Assembly: GCA_002480645.1 (NCBI GenBank)
Contig: DLCN01000016.1
Location: 1-64,000, forward strand
Length of the DNA stretch: 64,000 nt
Source of the DNA: Balneolaceae bacterium UBA7797
Lineage (GTDB): Bacteria > Bacteroidota > Rhodothermia > Balneolales > Balneolaceae
Direction: 5' to 3'
A model generated the notes under the pieces. It was not told the origin of the DNA, made no database searches, and saw only the letters and a list, made by a program, of their open reading frames with translations. Positions 1 through 7,687 of the stretch are shown one piece after another (the stretch's first letter is position 1; each line of letters opens with the position of its first letter). The translations under genes and the position numbers were made by a program.

Positions 1-1
1 C

Positions 2-997
2 CGGAGAGACCGGAGCAAAGAACGCCAGGCTACGACCTACTCCACCACCTCCAGCGATTTTACCTGGCAAACTTTCACCTTTGGTGAGCATTCTTCCAGC
101 GTGCTCTATGGGGTATCCATTATTGATGAAAACAATATCTGGGCCGTGGGAGAGATTTACATGAATGACTCCACCGGGCAGGCCGATGATGATGCTTTTA
201 ACGCTGCTCATTGGAATGGTGAGGGTTGGGAGTTAATGAAACTACAGTTTTATACTTTTTGTAATCAATCCAGTACGGGATCATATAGGGTGACATCGAT
301 ACTGGCTTTTTCAGAAGATGATATCTGGGCATCTTCTTTGTCTCAGGTAACTCGTTTGGGTGGAACAGGACAGGAATTAACAGAATGCATTCCTACCTCT
401 GTAAATAAGTTATGGGGAACAGATAATAATAATATTTACGCAGTGGGAAAGAATAGTACCATCTCACATTATAACGGCCAAACCTGGCAAAAGATAGAAA
501 CGGGTACGGAGTTGGATATAGTAGATATCCATGGTAATACGGAGCAGGGGGTGGTTGCGGTGGCTTCGAAGCTGTTTGAGAGTTCAGACAATGCCATACT
601 AAAAATTAATGAAAACAATACCGTTGATCTTTTATCTAACGAAGGCATTCCTGGTGCTATAGAAAGCATCTGGTTCGATGAATCAGGTGTTAGTTATATC
701 GTTGGTGTAGGGATGTTCCGTAAATCAAATTTAGCAGCTTCAGAAAACTGGCGGTCTTTTCGCCAGGGGATATCAGATAACTATATGTTCGATATAGATG
801 CAAACGGGCTGAATGATATAATGGTAAGCGGAGATACAGGAGAGCTCCTCCATTTCAATGGAGCTGGATGGACTTCTTTTAAAAATGGGTTTAGGGGGTA
901 TTTGTATGCTGTTGACGTTTATGCCAACCTTGCAGTAGCGGTAGGTTTTGATGGGGGAAGGGCGATAATTATGTTGGGGGTAAGAGAGAATGAGTAA
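2..997 (+). CDS. Beta-propeller-like secreted protein, 5' end outside the window
   Basis: The reading frame is open from the left edge, so the gene is cut by the window and its signal peptide is not visible. About 331 codons remain. They contain repeated short strand motifs of the kind NNIWAVGE, DDIWASS, NNIYAVGK and AVAVGFDGG, spaced 40-60 residues apart, which suggests a WD/Kelch/YCF48-like beta-propeller. It is a paralogue of the lipoprotein at 1296-2447: both share a DFTWQ/EFTWQ segment followed by a V..GV..... WA.G pattern near the N-terminus. A GTG at 101 is only an internal candidate start; the alignment with the paralogue favours an upstream start. Export to the cell surface is inferred from the paralogue; the function is unknown. 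Confidence 0.6.
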   Translation, partial: RRDRSKERQATTYSTTSSDFTWQTFTFGEHSSSVLYGVSIIDENNIWAVGEIYMNDSTGQADDDAFNAAHWNGEGWELMKLQFYTFCNQSSTGSYRVTSILAFSEDDIWASSLSQVTRLGGTGQELTECIPTSVNKLWGTDNNNIYAVGKNSTISHYNGQTWQKIETGTELDIVDIHGNTEQGVVAVASKLFESSDNAILKINENNTVDLLSNEGIPGAIESIWFDESGVSYIVGVGMFRKSNLAASENWRSFRQGISDNYMFDIDANGLNDIMVSGDTGELLHFNGAGWTSFKNGFRGYLYAVDVYANLAVAVGFDGGRAIIMLGVRENE

Positions 998-1064
998 TCC
1001 AATAAGGAAGGATAATACAATAAACCAGAAACCTTAAAACGGAATAGAACATGAAATATAAAAA

Positions 1065-1274
1065 GAGACTCTGGGAGAAAAGAAATATCCTGCGACTTAT
1101 AGAACTATTGGCACTATTTTTTCAGGACCCACAGCTAACACAGTTGCACTTATTTGCTATTTCAGATTGAAGAGAGCCGGAGCGGAAACTGTTTGGAGTG
1201 GAACTACAAATTTTTTTGGTACTACTCAAAACTGGTCTACCGTAAACAGCATTGATCCAGTTTGGGGAGAATAA
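1065..1274 (+). pseudogene. Orphan C-terminal gene fragment between the two propeller paralogues
   Basis: A frame of about 69 codons ends at TAA 1272-1274 and is preceded by an in-frame stop at 1059-1061 with no ATG or plausible start. The peptide has coding-like composition (TYRTIGTIFSGPTANTVAL and later TTNFFGTTQNWSTV), so it looks like the surviving 3' end of a lost gene. A separate short frame starting with ATG at 1051 overlaps its first half but stops early. I do not recognise the family. It resembles neither flanking propeller gene, so it is not a simple duplication scar of them. Confidence 0.35.
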
Positions 1275-1295
1275 AACGTTTAAAAAACTAACACT

Positions 1296-2447
1296 ATGAA
1301 AATTTTTCTTTCCATTTCCATTCTTTTAGGCCTGTTGGCCTCCTGCAACACCGGTTCCGACCCGAACGAAACCTGCGATTTCCCTCCCGGAAACCGCGAG
1401 TTTACCTGGCAGGTGGATACCGTGGCCATCTTTCCTTCTACCGTAGGCGGTGTATGGGCGTTCGGCGATGACGATGCCTATTTAATGGGGAACATCAGAT
1501 TCATCGATGACCCAGATCCTCAGTTTCTTGCTCTACATTGGAATGGGCAAGAGTGGACGGATGAGGTTAATGCGGAAAATCAAGCTGATATCGCCCATTA
1601 TTCTAACGATGTAACCGGCGATGATCATTTTATGGTCTCGGTGGGTTCTTGGTCTATTGGAGATGAAAAACCAGGACTCTCAGAGTTTGATAACCACACC
1701 AAGCAGTGGAAAGGGTTCCAGTTTCAAAGGCAGGGGGCTCTCCGCGGGGTGTGGACCGATGGAAAAGGATTTTTCATGGCTGTGGGCGATAACGGCATGG
1801 TATATACCAAAGATGGCTACCAGGCCGACTGGTTGTATTCCAAAGCCCCCACGGAGTTTAATTTTTATCGTATTGAAGGAGTTTCCAAATCTGAAGTATA
1901 TATAGTTGGATATTTATCTATACCCGGAGAACCCGTTTATGATCAACTCTGGAAATACACGGGTGATGAATGGTATAGACTATACGACAATCAGAATATA
2001 CCAGAGAGCATTCTTCAACTTGGATCCGCTATGGATCCACTTCAAAGTGGAGTTGGGGATGTTGCTCCATACAGATGCACAGTTACAGATTCATTGGAAT
2101 TGTATTTGATTGCCAATGAATCATTCTTACTTACTTCTGTAGATCAATCTTTGAATTACGATGCAATAAATCTCTCCGACCTGGGCTTGCCTTTACGTCA
2201 ACAAGGCCGAACAGGGCTAAAAATTGATTTGTTCACCCCGAACGATGTATGGATTTACGGAACCCGGTTCAATTTCTACCACTGGAACGGTTCCAATTTC
2301 CAGAAAATGACCATTCCCGGGTTGCCTGATGACGACCAGCAGTTTGGCAGTCAGCGCAAAATGGTGAAAACCAAGAGTGGGAAAGTGTTTTTTCCTACCG
2401 AAGTCAGCTCCCAGGTGTATGTAGTGGCCCAGGGAGTTTCTAACTGA
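1296..2447 (+). CDS. Propeller-like lipoprotein
   Basis: The 383-residue protein starts with a lipoprotein signal peptide: hydrophobic residues 3-14, then a lipobox LASC with Cys17 as the lipidation site. The mature part carries repeated strand motifs (GVWAFGDDDAYLMG, GFFMAVGDNGMVY, SEVYIVGYLS, NDVWIYGTRFNFYHWNG) consistent with a beta-propeller of the YCF48/Kelch type. It is a paralogue of the truncated gene at the left edge. No catalytic motif is visible. Probably anchored in the outer membrane facing out or in the periplasm (inference). The ATG is preceded by an A/T-rich stretch without a clear Shine-Dalgarno sequence, common in this phylum. Confidence 0.65.
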   Translation: MKIFLSISILLGLLASCNTGSDPNETCDFPPGNREFTWQVDTVAIFPSTVGGVWAFGDDDAYLMGNIRFIDDPDPQFLALHWNGQEWTDEVNAENQADIAHYSNDVTGDDHFMVSVGSWSIGDEKPGLSEFDNHTKQWKGFQFQRQGALRGVWTDGKGFFMAVGDNGMVYTKDGYQADWLYSKAPTEFNFYRIEGVSKSEVYIVGYLSIPGEPVYDQLWKYTGDEWYRLYDNQNIPESILQLGSAMDPLQSGVGDVAPYRCTVTDSLELYLIANESFLLTSVDQSLNYDAINLSDLGLPLRQQGRTGLKIDLFTPNDVWIYGTRFNFYHWNGSNFQKMTIPGLPDDDQQFGSQRKMVKTKSGKVFFPTEVSSQVYVVAQGVSN

Positions 2448-2458
2448 TTCCCCTCGAT

Positions 2459-2476
2459 ACGAACGTCCACGTTCGT
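2459..2476. repeat. Perfect 8-bp inverted repeat with 2-nt spacer
   Basis: ACGAACGT and ACGTTCGT are exact reverse complements separated by CC. The palindrome lies 12 nt after the stop of the propeller lipoprotein and faces the orphan fragment at 2504-2632. There is no T-tract on either side, so it is not a standard intrinsic terminator. It could be a protein-binding site, an RNA 3' stabiliser or a copy of a dispersed repeat; nothing in the window decides this. Confidence 0.5.
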
Positions 2477-2503
2477 GATGCAGTCCGGAAACTCCAGCTT
2501 CCA

Positions 2504-2632
2504 CTAAAGTTTATAGCGTAGAGCCATAGCTTGATTCATAATTCCCCAATCGTAATCCAAACACCGAAAGACAACGGAACTATAATTCTTAAAATTATTA
2601 CCACCTCTTAAATTAACAGGGGCTTGTAAAAA
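2504..2632 (-). pseudogene. Orphan C-terminal fragment abutting the 3' end of tRNA-Val
   Basis: On the minus strand an open frame runs from the base next to the tRNA 3' end to TAG at 2504-2506, 42 codons in all. It contains an LRGGNNF motif followed by VVFRC and ends in MALRYKL. An RGG...FR pattern is seen in the C-terminus of formylglycine-generating-enzyme-like domains, but the match is weak and the family is not assigned. No start codon or upstream part exists, because the tRNA begins immediately. Best read as the leftover end of a gene whose body was lost, possibly by recombination at the tRNA. Confidence 0.35.
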
Positions 2633-2633
2633 G

Positions 2634-2707
2634 TGCGTCCGACTGGATTCGAACCAGTGACCCCCACAATGTCAATGTGATACTCTAACCAACTGAGCTA
2701 CGGACGC
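2634..2707 (-). tRNA. tRNA-Val (GAC)
   Basis: On the minus strand the 74 nt fold as a tRNA: acceptor stem GCGTCCG/CGGACGC, D-stem GCTC/GAGT, anticodon stem TCACA/TGTGG around the loop TTGACAT (anticodon GAC, valine), and T-arm ACTGG-TTCGAAT-CCAGT with the invariant TTCGA core. The discriminator base is A. The next bases are CTT, so CCA is not encoded and must be added after transcription. It is divergent from nusB. Confidence 0.95.
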
Positions 2708-2755
2708 AGACGAATTTTAAAGATAAGAAACAGAAGGATCATTCTTCAAGAATTA

Positions 2756-2789
2756 TTGAATAATCTTTGTACTCATTTCCTTATCTTTG
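2756..2789 (+). promoter_or_regulatory. Bacteroidota-type promoter of the nusB cluster
   Basis: The -7 element TATCTTTG (2782-2789) matches the Bacteroidota consensus TAnnTTTG exactly. A TTG at 2756-2758 sits 23 nt upstream as a candidate -33 element, a little farther than the usual 19-21. The predicted transcript begins shortly before the ATG at 2811. The element also overlaps the TTG at 2787 that could be misread as a start codon. Confidence 0.5.
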
Positions 2790-2810
2790 CGCCTCACAAA
2801 AACTCATGGC

Positions 2811-3275
2811 ATGATCAATCGCAGACTAGTACGTGAAACTGTTCTTCAATCTATTTACGCATTTCTACAAAGTGGGGATACTACCCAGCATATTGTTGAT
2901 TCCTTTCTGAAGGAGCAGGTGGGTAACGAAAAAGACGCCCGGAGATTCGCAGAACAGCTTTTTTTCCACACTCTTGAGCACCGCGATGAATTCGATGAAG
3001 TGATTCAGGCCCATATTAAAAACTGGGAAATTCAGCGACTTGCCATGATCGACCGGATCATCCTTCAAATGGCTTTATGCGAATTTCTTTATTTCGATGA
3101 TATTCCTACTAAAGTGACCATTAATGAAGCGATTGAGATCGCAAAAAAATATTCTACTGCAAAATCCGGCCGTTTCGTGAACGGAATTCTCGATGCTTCG
3201 CTTGAACAGTTAACCAATGCTGGTAAGATCAAAAAAACAGGACGAGGATTAGTAGGGAATTCAACCAAAAAATGA
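2811..3275 (+). CDS. nusB: Transcription antitermination factor NusB
   Basis: NusB is an all-helical RNA-binding factor that joins NusE/S10 on the boxA sequence of rRNA leaders to give processive antitermination. The 154-residue product fits the family: basic N-terminus NRRLVRETVLQSIYAF, and the C-terminal signature TKVTINEAIEIAKKYSTAKSGRFVNGILD, here spanning roughly residues 103-131. The ATG at 2811 is chosen because it gives the family-type start (MINRR) and because the upstream TTG at 2787 lies inside the -7 promoter element. The stop overlaps the ATG of the next gene (ATGA), so the two are translationally coupled. Confidence 0.93.
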   Translation: MINRRLVRETVLQSIYAFLQSGDTTQHIVDSFLKEQVGNEKDARRFAEQLFFHTLEHRDEFDEVIQAHIKNWEIQRLAMIDRIILQMALCEFLYFDDIPTKVTINEAIEIAKKYSTAKSGRFVNGILDASLEQLTNAGKIKKTGRGLVGNSTKK

Positions 3276-3955
3276 GTTCACACACCAATAAGTACATTGC
3301 GATAGGAGATATTCACGGTTGCTCTAAAACACTGGAGCTATTACTGGAACGACTGCATAAAGAATACGGAACTACCCGAACCTATGTGTTCATGGGGGAT
3401 TATGTGGATCGGGGTCCCGATACCAAAGGGGTAGTGGAATTATTACTGAACTTTCGAAAAACCCATGAATGTGTGTTTATCCGCGGGAATCACGACGCTA
3501 TGTTCATGAAGTATCTCACCGATCCGGATTATTTACTCTGGTTCGATAACGGAGGAGCTTCTACCATGGAATCGTACAATAACCCGGATGGTTCGCAAGG
3601 GAAGATCCCGTATTCTCATCTCAAGTTTTTCCTGAACACAGTACCCTACTACGATAGTGAACACTTCTTCTTTGTGCACGGAGGTCCGCCGATCACCCAA
3701 TCCATTAAAGAATCACTAGGTAATGAAGTGCTGTACAGCAGCTTTATGTGGAGCCGCGATCACATTGATGCAGATGAAAATGATATTAAATGGGAGAAAA
3801 CCGTAGTTTTCGGCCATACTCCCGTTCGCTCTCCGATCGATACAGAAAAGCAACTGGGTATCGATACCGGATGTGTGTACGAACAATTTGGCAAATTAAC
3901 CGCTGTGGCACTTCCCGAGCGGGATTTTATACAACAGAAACGAATAGATTTTTAA
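3272..3955 (+). CDS. Metallophosphoesterase, serine/threonine protein phosphatase (PPP) type
   Basis: This 227-residue protein has all PPP-family metal-binding signatures: GDIHG at residues 12-16, GDYVDRG at 42-48 and RGNHD at 71-75, followed by VHGG and FGHTP histidine motifs further on. These bind a dinuclear metal centre. Bacterial members of this size are protein phosphatases (PrpA/PrpE-like) or diadenosine-tetraphosphate hydrolases; the sequence alone does not separate the two. No signal peptide, so cytoplasmic. Its ATG overlaps the nusB stop, and ychF follows after 15 nt. Confidence 0.85.
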   Translation: MSSHTNKYIAIGDIHGCSKTLELLLERLHKEYGTTRTYVFMGDYVDRGPDTKGVVELLLNFRKTHECVFIRGNHDAMFMKYLTDPDYLLWFDNGGASTMESYNNPDGSQGKIPYSHLKFFLNTVPYYDSEHFFFVHGGPPITQSIKESLGNEVLYSSFMWSRDHIDADENDIKWEKTVVFGHTPVRSPIDTEKQLGIDTGCVYEQFGKLTAVALPERDFIQQKRIDF

Positions 3956-3970
3956 CCTGATTTTACCCTG

Positions 3971-5065
3971 ATGAGTCTTAAATGTGGAATTGTTGGATTA
4001 CCCAACGTCGGCAAATCAACACTTTTTAACGCGCTGAGTAATGCAACAGCTGAATCGGCAAACTTTCCTTTTTGTACCATCGATCCTAATGTGGGGTTGG
4101 TTACCGTACCGGACGAACGACTAAAGAAACTGGCGGAGATCGCCGGGTCTGCGAATGTGCTTCCGGCCACTATTGAGTTTGTTGATATTGCGGGATTGGT
4201 TAAAGGTGCTTCAGAAGGGAAGGGAAAGGGGAATGCTTTTCTATCACACATCCGGGAAGTTGACCTCATTATTCATGTTGTTCGGTGTTTTGATGATGAT
4301 GACATCATTCATGTGGAGGGAGATGTAAACCCGGAAAGAGATATCACTATCATCGAAGATGAATTGATCCTGAAAGACCTCGAGAGCGTAGAGAAACGGG
4401 TAGATACACTCAAAAATCAATCGAAAGGTGGCGATAAAGGGTTCAAAGCGCAGCTGGCAGTAGCCGAACGACTGAGAGAGCATCTCGAAAATGGAAATTC
4501 TGCCCGTAGATTCGAAGCTACAGATGATGAAAAAATCGCTTATAAAGATCTGTTTTTACTGTCAAGTAAACCGGTGTTATATGCCTGTAACGTAGGAGAA
4601 GAAGATCTGGAATCAGGAAATGCCTATGTGGATGAGGTAAAAGGAATTGCTGAAAAGTTCGATGATGAAGTGGTGATGTTCTGCGCCAAGATCGAAGCCG
4701 AAATTGCGGAGTTGGATGAGGATGAGAAAGAAATGTTTCTGGAAGAATTAGGGGTAAGCAGTGCCGGACTCGATCGTTTGATCAAAGCGGCCTACGCCGA
4801 ACTCGGATTGATCACCTATTTTACAGCGGGCCCAAAAGAAGCCCGTGCATGGACCATCAAAAAGGGAACCAAGGCTCCGGGGGCAGCCGGTGTAATTCAT
4901 ACCGATTTCGAACGTGGTTTTATTCGTGCAGAAACCACTGCCTATGAAGATTATGTCGCTTTTAACGGCGAGAAGGGAGCGAAGGAAGCCGGAAAAATGA
5001 GACAGGAAGGCAAAGAGTATGTAGTTAATGACGGCGATGTTATGCTCTTCCGTTTTAACGTTTAA
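3971..5065 (+). CDS. ychF: Redox-regulated ATPase / translation-associated GTPase YchF
   Basis: YchF (OLA1 homologue) is an Obg-family P-loop NTPase that binds ribosomes and hydrolyses ATP. The 364 residues match the family length. The P-loop GLPNVGKST is at residues 9-17, the switch II region reads DIAGLVKGASEGKGKGNAF, a helical hairpin insertion follows at about 130-200, and the C-terminal TGS-type domain from about 280 contains the conserved FTAGPKEARAWTI and ends DVMLFRFNV. Located 15 nt after the phosphatase gene and ended by a strong hairpin terminator, so nusB, the phosphatase and ychF look like one transcript. Confidence 0.95.
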   Translation: MSLKCGIVGLPNVGKSTLFNALSNATAESANFPFCTIDPNVGLVTVPDERLKKLAEIAGSANVLPATIEFVDIAGLVKGASEGKGKGNAFLSHIREVDLIIHVVRCFDDDDIIHVEGDVNPERDITIIEDELILKDLESVEKRVDTLKNQSKGGDKGFKAQLAVAERLREHLENGNSARRFEATDDEKIAYKDLFLLSSKPVLYACNVGEEDLESGNAYVDEVKGIAEKFDDEVVMFCAKIEAEIAELDEDEKEMFLEELGVSSAGLDRLIKAAYAELGLITYFTAGPKEARAWTIKKGTKAPGAAGVIHTDFERGFIRAETTAYEDYVAFNGEKGAKEAGKMRQEGKEYVVNDGDVMLFRFNV

Positions 5066-5090
5066 CAGGAAGTTCCTGACCCGAATATCC

Positions 5091-5125
5091 AGCCTTTGTA
5101 TTCGATTGAATACAGAGGCTTTTTT
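5091..5125 (+). terminator. Rho-independent terminator of the ychF transcript
   Basis: Stem 5091-5103 pairs with 5108-5120 around the loop GATT, 13 bp with a single T/G wobble, and runs directly into six Ts. It lies 26 nt after the ychF stop. The T-tract overlaps the last codon of the convergent gene ending at 5124. No matching T-tract exists for the minus strand, so it serves the plus strand only. Confidence 0.9.
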
Positions 5126-5789
5126 ATTTTATTTTCTTCAGCTTATGCTTGTTGAAGAATAAGAATCCGGCCCAGATCAGACTTAAGCCTCCGAAGATCC
5201 CTATAAAAGTTAAAATTGCCGGTTGTGGATTTTCAATACTGCTTACTGAACCAGAATAGGCGGCTATGATGGAATAGGGTATGGTGCCGATCGCGTAAAA
5301 AAGAATGTATTTCCAATATGGCATTCTGGTAACACCGGCAAGACAGGAAGTTACTTCCGGAAGCATGGGGGCAGCGCGGCAAAGCATCAGAGAAAAAGGT
5401 CCGAATCGGTTGAAGATATCGACCATTTCTTTGGTCTGAGCATCATCTTTACTGACAAAACGCAGTAATTTGTCTCCTTGAAACCGACTTATTACATAGC
5501 CCATGGTTCCGGCCAGCAGCATACCTGCCGATGAGTAAAATACTCCCAGTTCCACTCCCAGAAAGAATCCCGAAAGTATGGTAAGCGAAAGAGTGGGAAC
5601 AGCAATAAAAAGATCGATCATCATCAGACCTACAATGATGAGCCCGACTATCCAGGTGGACAGTGTCAGTCCTTGTTCCAACCACACTTTGATGTCATCA
5701 ACGGTTAAAAAACCGGTAAGTTTGAATACCACCAACGTGAAGGTGAAAAATGCGCCTAATAATACAACAAAGCGGACTAATGCTTTCAA
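5124..5789 (-). CDS. TVP38/TMEM64 (VTT-domain, DedA-like) membrane protein
   Basis: A 221-residue integral membrane protein of the VTT/SNARE-associated superfamily, members of which act in lipid scrambling or transport across the inner membrane. The core signature is present at about residues 70-180: GFFLGVELG, then the amphipathic FGPFSLMLCRAAPMLPE with the conserved FNRFGP and R-x-x-P motifs, then GVTRMPYWKYILFYAIGTIPYS. Five or six hydrophobic segments are visible. The start is TTG (no ATG is available at the N-terminus). It lies 67 nt downstream of the ferritin-like gene and could be the last gene of that operon. Confidence 0.85.
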   Translation of the reverse strand: MKALVRFVVLLGAFFTFTLVVFKLTGFLTVDDIKVWLEQGLTLSTWIVGLIIVGLMMIDLFIAVPTLSLTILSGFFLGVELGVFYSSAGMLLAGTMGYVISRFQGDKLLRFVSKDDAQTKEMVDIFNRFGPFSLMLCRAAPMLPEVTSCLAGVTRMPYWKYILFYAIGTIPYSIIAAYSGSVSSIENPQPAILTFIGIFGGLSLIWAGFLFFNKHKLKKIK

Positions 5790-5856
5790 GTGATCGATCT
5801 GTTTATTTTGATTTGGTGATTAACCGCAGGAGGTTTTCTATCGTTTCAATCTATGA

Positions 5857-6435
5857 TTAAAAGCGGGTAAAATCCTGAGACAGTTCAACAAAGGTAGCAC
5901 CGGTGATATTTGGCTGTTGCCCGAGTGCAGCTTTTAAAGTTACAAAATGTGCCACTTCCACGGAATAAATACTTCCCATGGCCTGGCGGGCAGAATTATT
6001 GGTCAGATTGGTAACTGAATCCTGAAAATATGATTGTGCCGCATCTATCTCTAACGACATAGCCAATAGAACCGCATCTTCTTCAGAAGAAACATCGGCC
6101 ACTCTTGGATCGGCTTCATAGTCACTCTCAATAACAGGTTCTCCGTTCAGATCAACGATCAGATTATTGAATATTTCAAGATGTTCGGAGTGATGCCCGC
6201 GATAATATATAGCGGTATCGAGTACTGCCTGAGTCTCTAATACCCCGGCGGCGGCGGTATATGTAGCAATCGCCACACATTCCCTTTCAGCTGCATTCGT
6301 TAATATTTCCAGATCACCGGTTACATCGTTGCCGCCATCTGTTCCGGTTGTTGTGCTGCAAGCTGTTGCGGTAAAACCCAAACCTCCTGCAATACCTAAT
6401 AAAGGTGCTCTCTTTAGAAAAGCCTTTCTGTCCAT
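5857..6435 (-). CDS. Ferritin-like-fold lipoprotein
   Basis: The 192-residue product begins with MDRKAFLKRAPLLGIAGG, a Tat/Sec-like signal, and a lipobox ending at TACS, so it is probably a lipoprotein. The mature part is a helical bundle with acidic and histidine residues in ferritin-like positions: AERECVAIATY, RGHHSEHLEIF, LEIDAAQSYFQD and VEVAHFVTLKAALG. Periplasmic ferritin-like proteins of this kind are common but uncharacterised; metal binding is inferred, not shown. The gene follows the outer-membrane barrel gene by 37 nt in the same direction. Confidence 0.7.
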   Translation of the reverse strand: MDRKAFLKRAPLLGIAGGLGFTATACSTTTGTDGGNDVTGDLEILTNAAERECVAIATYTAAAGVLETQAVLDTAIYYRGHHSEHLEIFNNLIVDLNGEPVIESDYEADPRVADVSSEEDAVLLAMSLEIDAAQSYFQDSVTNLTNNSARQAMGSIYSVEVAHFVTLKAALGQQPNITGATFVELSQDFTRF

Positions 6436-6472
6436 GATAAATGTTTATTTTTACTTAGTGAATGATAGTTTA

Positions 6473-7687
6473 TTAAAAAAATGCGGTTAATAATGCTCTG
6501 AAAGTGAATAATGAACTATCGAATGGGGTTTGTTCACTTGCCAGTATTTTAACCTCTACATTTCGGCTGAGTTTATAGCCCAGAGCCCCTGAGACCCTGT
6601 ATTTATCTTTATCCCAGTCAATCGTGCCATACTGATTCTGATCGAAGGGACTTTTTTCTATAAAATTGAGATGATCGAAACGTAATGCAAAGTAACTTCC
6701 TGTCAGAAAGGGAGGTTCGAAGCGTACATCTATATTCATCCCAATATTTGAAAGATCATAATTTCTGAGTTTGTTTGATCCGGGTTCAAAGACAAAACCG
6801 GATTGATTCTCAAGGTAAGCAGGTACATGCCAGCGGGAGTAGATCACTTCACCGATCACTTCCCAAAATCCCAATCCAAACCGGATATCTGTTCCCACTA
6901 ACGTCTGCCGGTACTGTTCCAGCGCATTATCGTATCTGAGACTACCATTATCAGAAGGACTTAATTGCATAAAACTTCCGTAAGAGGCATTGAGTCCGAT
7001 CTGCCACTCAATATTTGGATTGTAAACCAGCCGGCTGGTTACGGCACTGTTTGCCAGATTCGAATAATTCCTGGAAGATCCCAGACTTACTGTGGTGTAT
7101 GCCGTTTGCAGATTCAATTCATTTTCTTTGATCTCCCAGTCCCAGCGTAATCCGGTTGCATAAAGTCCAAAGTAAACGGAGGTCATCAATCCTTCATCCG
7201 AACTATAATTGGAAAGATACCGGGCGTTATCCCAATAGCCGTATTCATCAGAAATACTCACGTAATAAGAATAACTGAGAGGTAACTCAACGAAGGTCCG
7301 GTCGATGGTAAGGTTTCGGGTCGAGTAGAACCCGAATGGGGTAAGAAAACGACCAACACTGATGGAATGGGAGCGGTTCGGATCGGCCCAGGTTACATTA
7401 GCCAGGGTAAAGCGGGGCATTCCTAAGGTACCGTCTTCCCAGGTATCGGATTGCAGCCTTGCTTCTACAAAAAATGTTTCATCTATCGGAGCGAATAGTA
7501 ACAGGTTTACCTGTGGAATAGATAAGTGGAGGTATTTGTACTCACTATGGATACCATTTGAGATAAAACTGGAATTGGTTCCTCCGGAACTGAATCCTGC
7601 ATCAAATGTTCCGTTCACTGAAACCTGAGCTGCCGCTGAGGAGATAGTAAAAACAGCTATTATAATTCCTGAAATCAGTTTATTCAT
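6473..7687 (-). CDS. Outer-membrane beta-barrel protein (porin-like)
   Basis: A 404-residue exported protein with signal peptide MNKLISGIIIAVFTISSAAAQ. The mature chain shows alternating strand patterns throughout, aromatic girdle residues and a terminal Phe (LLTAFF), typical of BamA-assembled barrels. A segment ISVGRFLTPFGFYSTRN resembles porin families in which a tyrosine- and arginine-rich strand precedes the pore. The substrate is unknown. The start at 7687 is preferred over 7699: it gives a clean signal peptide, sits 6 nt after a GAGG Shine-Dalgarno sequence and overlaps the stop of the cyclase gene (ATGAATAA), implying translational coupling. Confidence 0.75.
   Translation of the reverse strand: MNKLISGIIIAVFTISSAAAQVSVNGTFDAGFSSGGTNSSFISNGIHSEYKYLHLSIPQVNLLLFAPIDETFFVEARLQSDTWEDGTLGMPRFTLANVTWADPNRSHSISVGRFLTPFGFYSTRNLTIDRTFVELPLSYSYYVSISDEYGYWDNARYLSNYSSDEGLMTSVYFGLYATGLRWDWEIKENELNLQTAYTTVSLGSSRNYSNLANSAVTSRLVYNPNIEWQIGLNASYGSFMQLSPSDNGSLRYDNALEQYRQTLVGTDIRFGLGFWEVIGEVIYSRWHVPAYLENQSGFVFEPGSNKLRNYDLSNIGMNIDVRFEPPFLTGSYFALRFDHLNFIEKSPFDQNQYGTIDWDKDKYRVSGALGYKLSRNVEVKILASEQTPFDSSLFTFRALLTAFF

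Noticed and set aside
2504..2632. Diversity-generating retroelement variable region suggested by the RGG...FR pattern
   Set aside because: No reverse transcriptase, accessory gene or adenine-mutated template repeat visible in the window.
2787..2811. TTG at 2787 as nusB start
   Set aside because: It lies inside the -7 promoter element TATCTTTG; the ATG at 2811 gives the family-type N-terminus.
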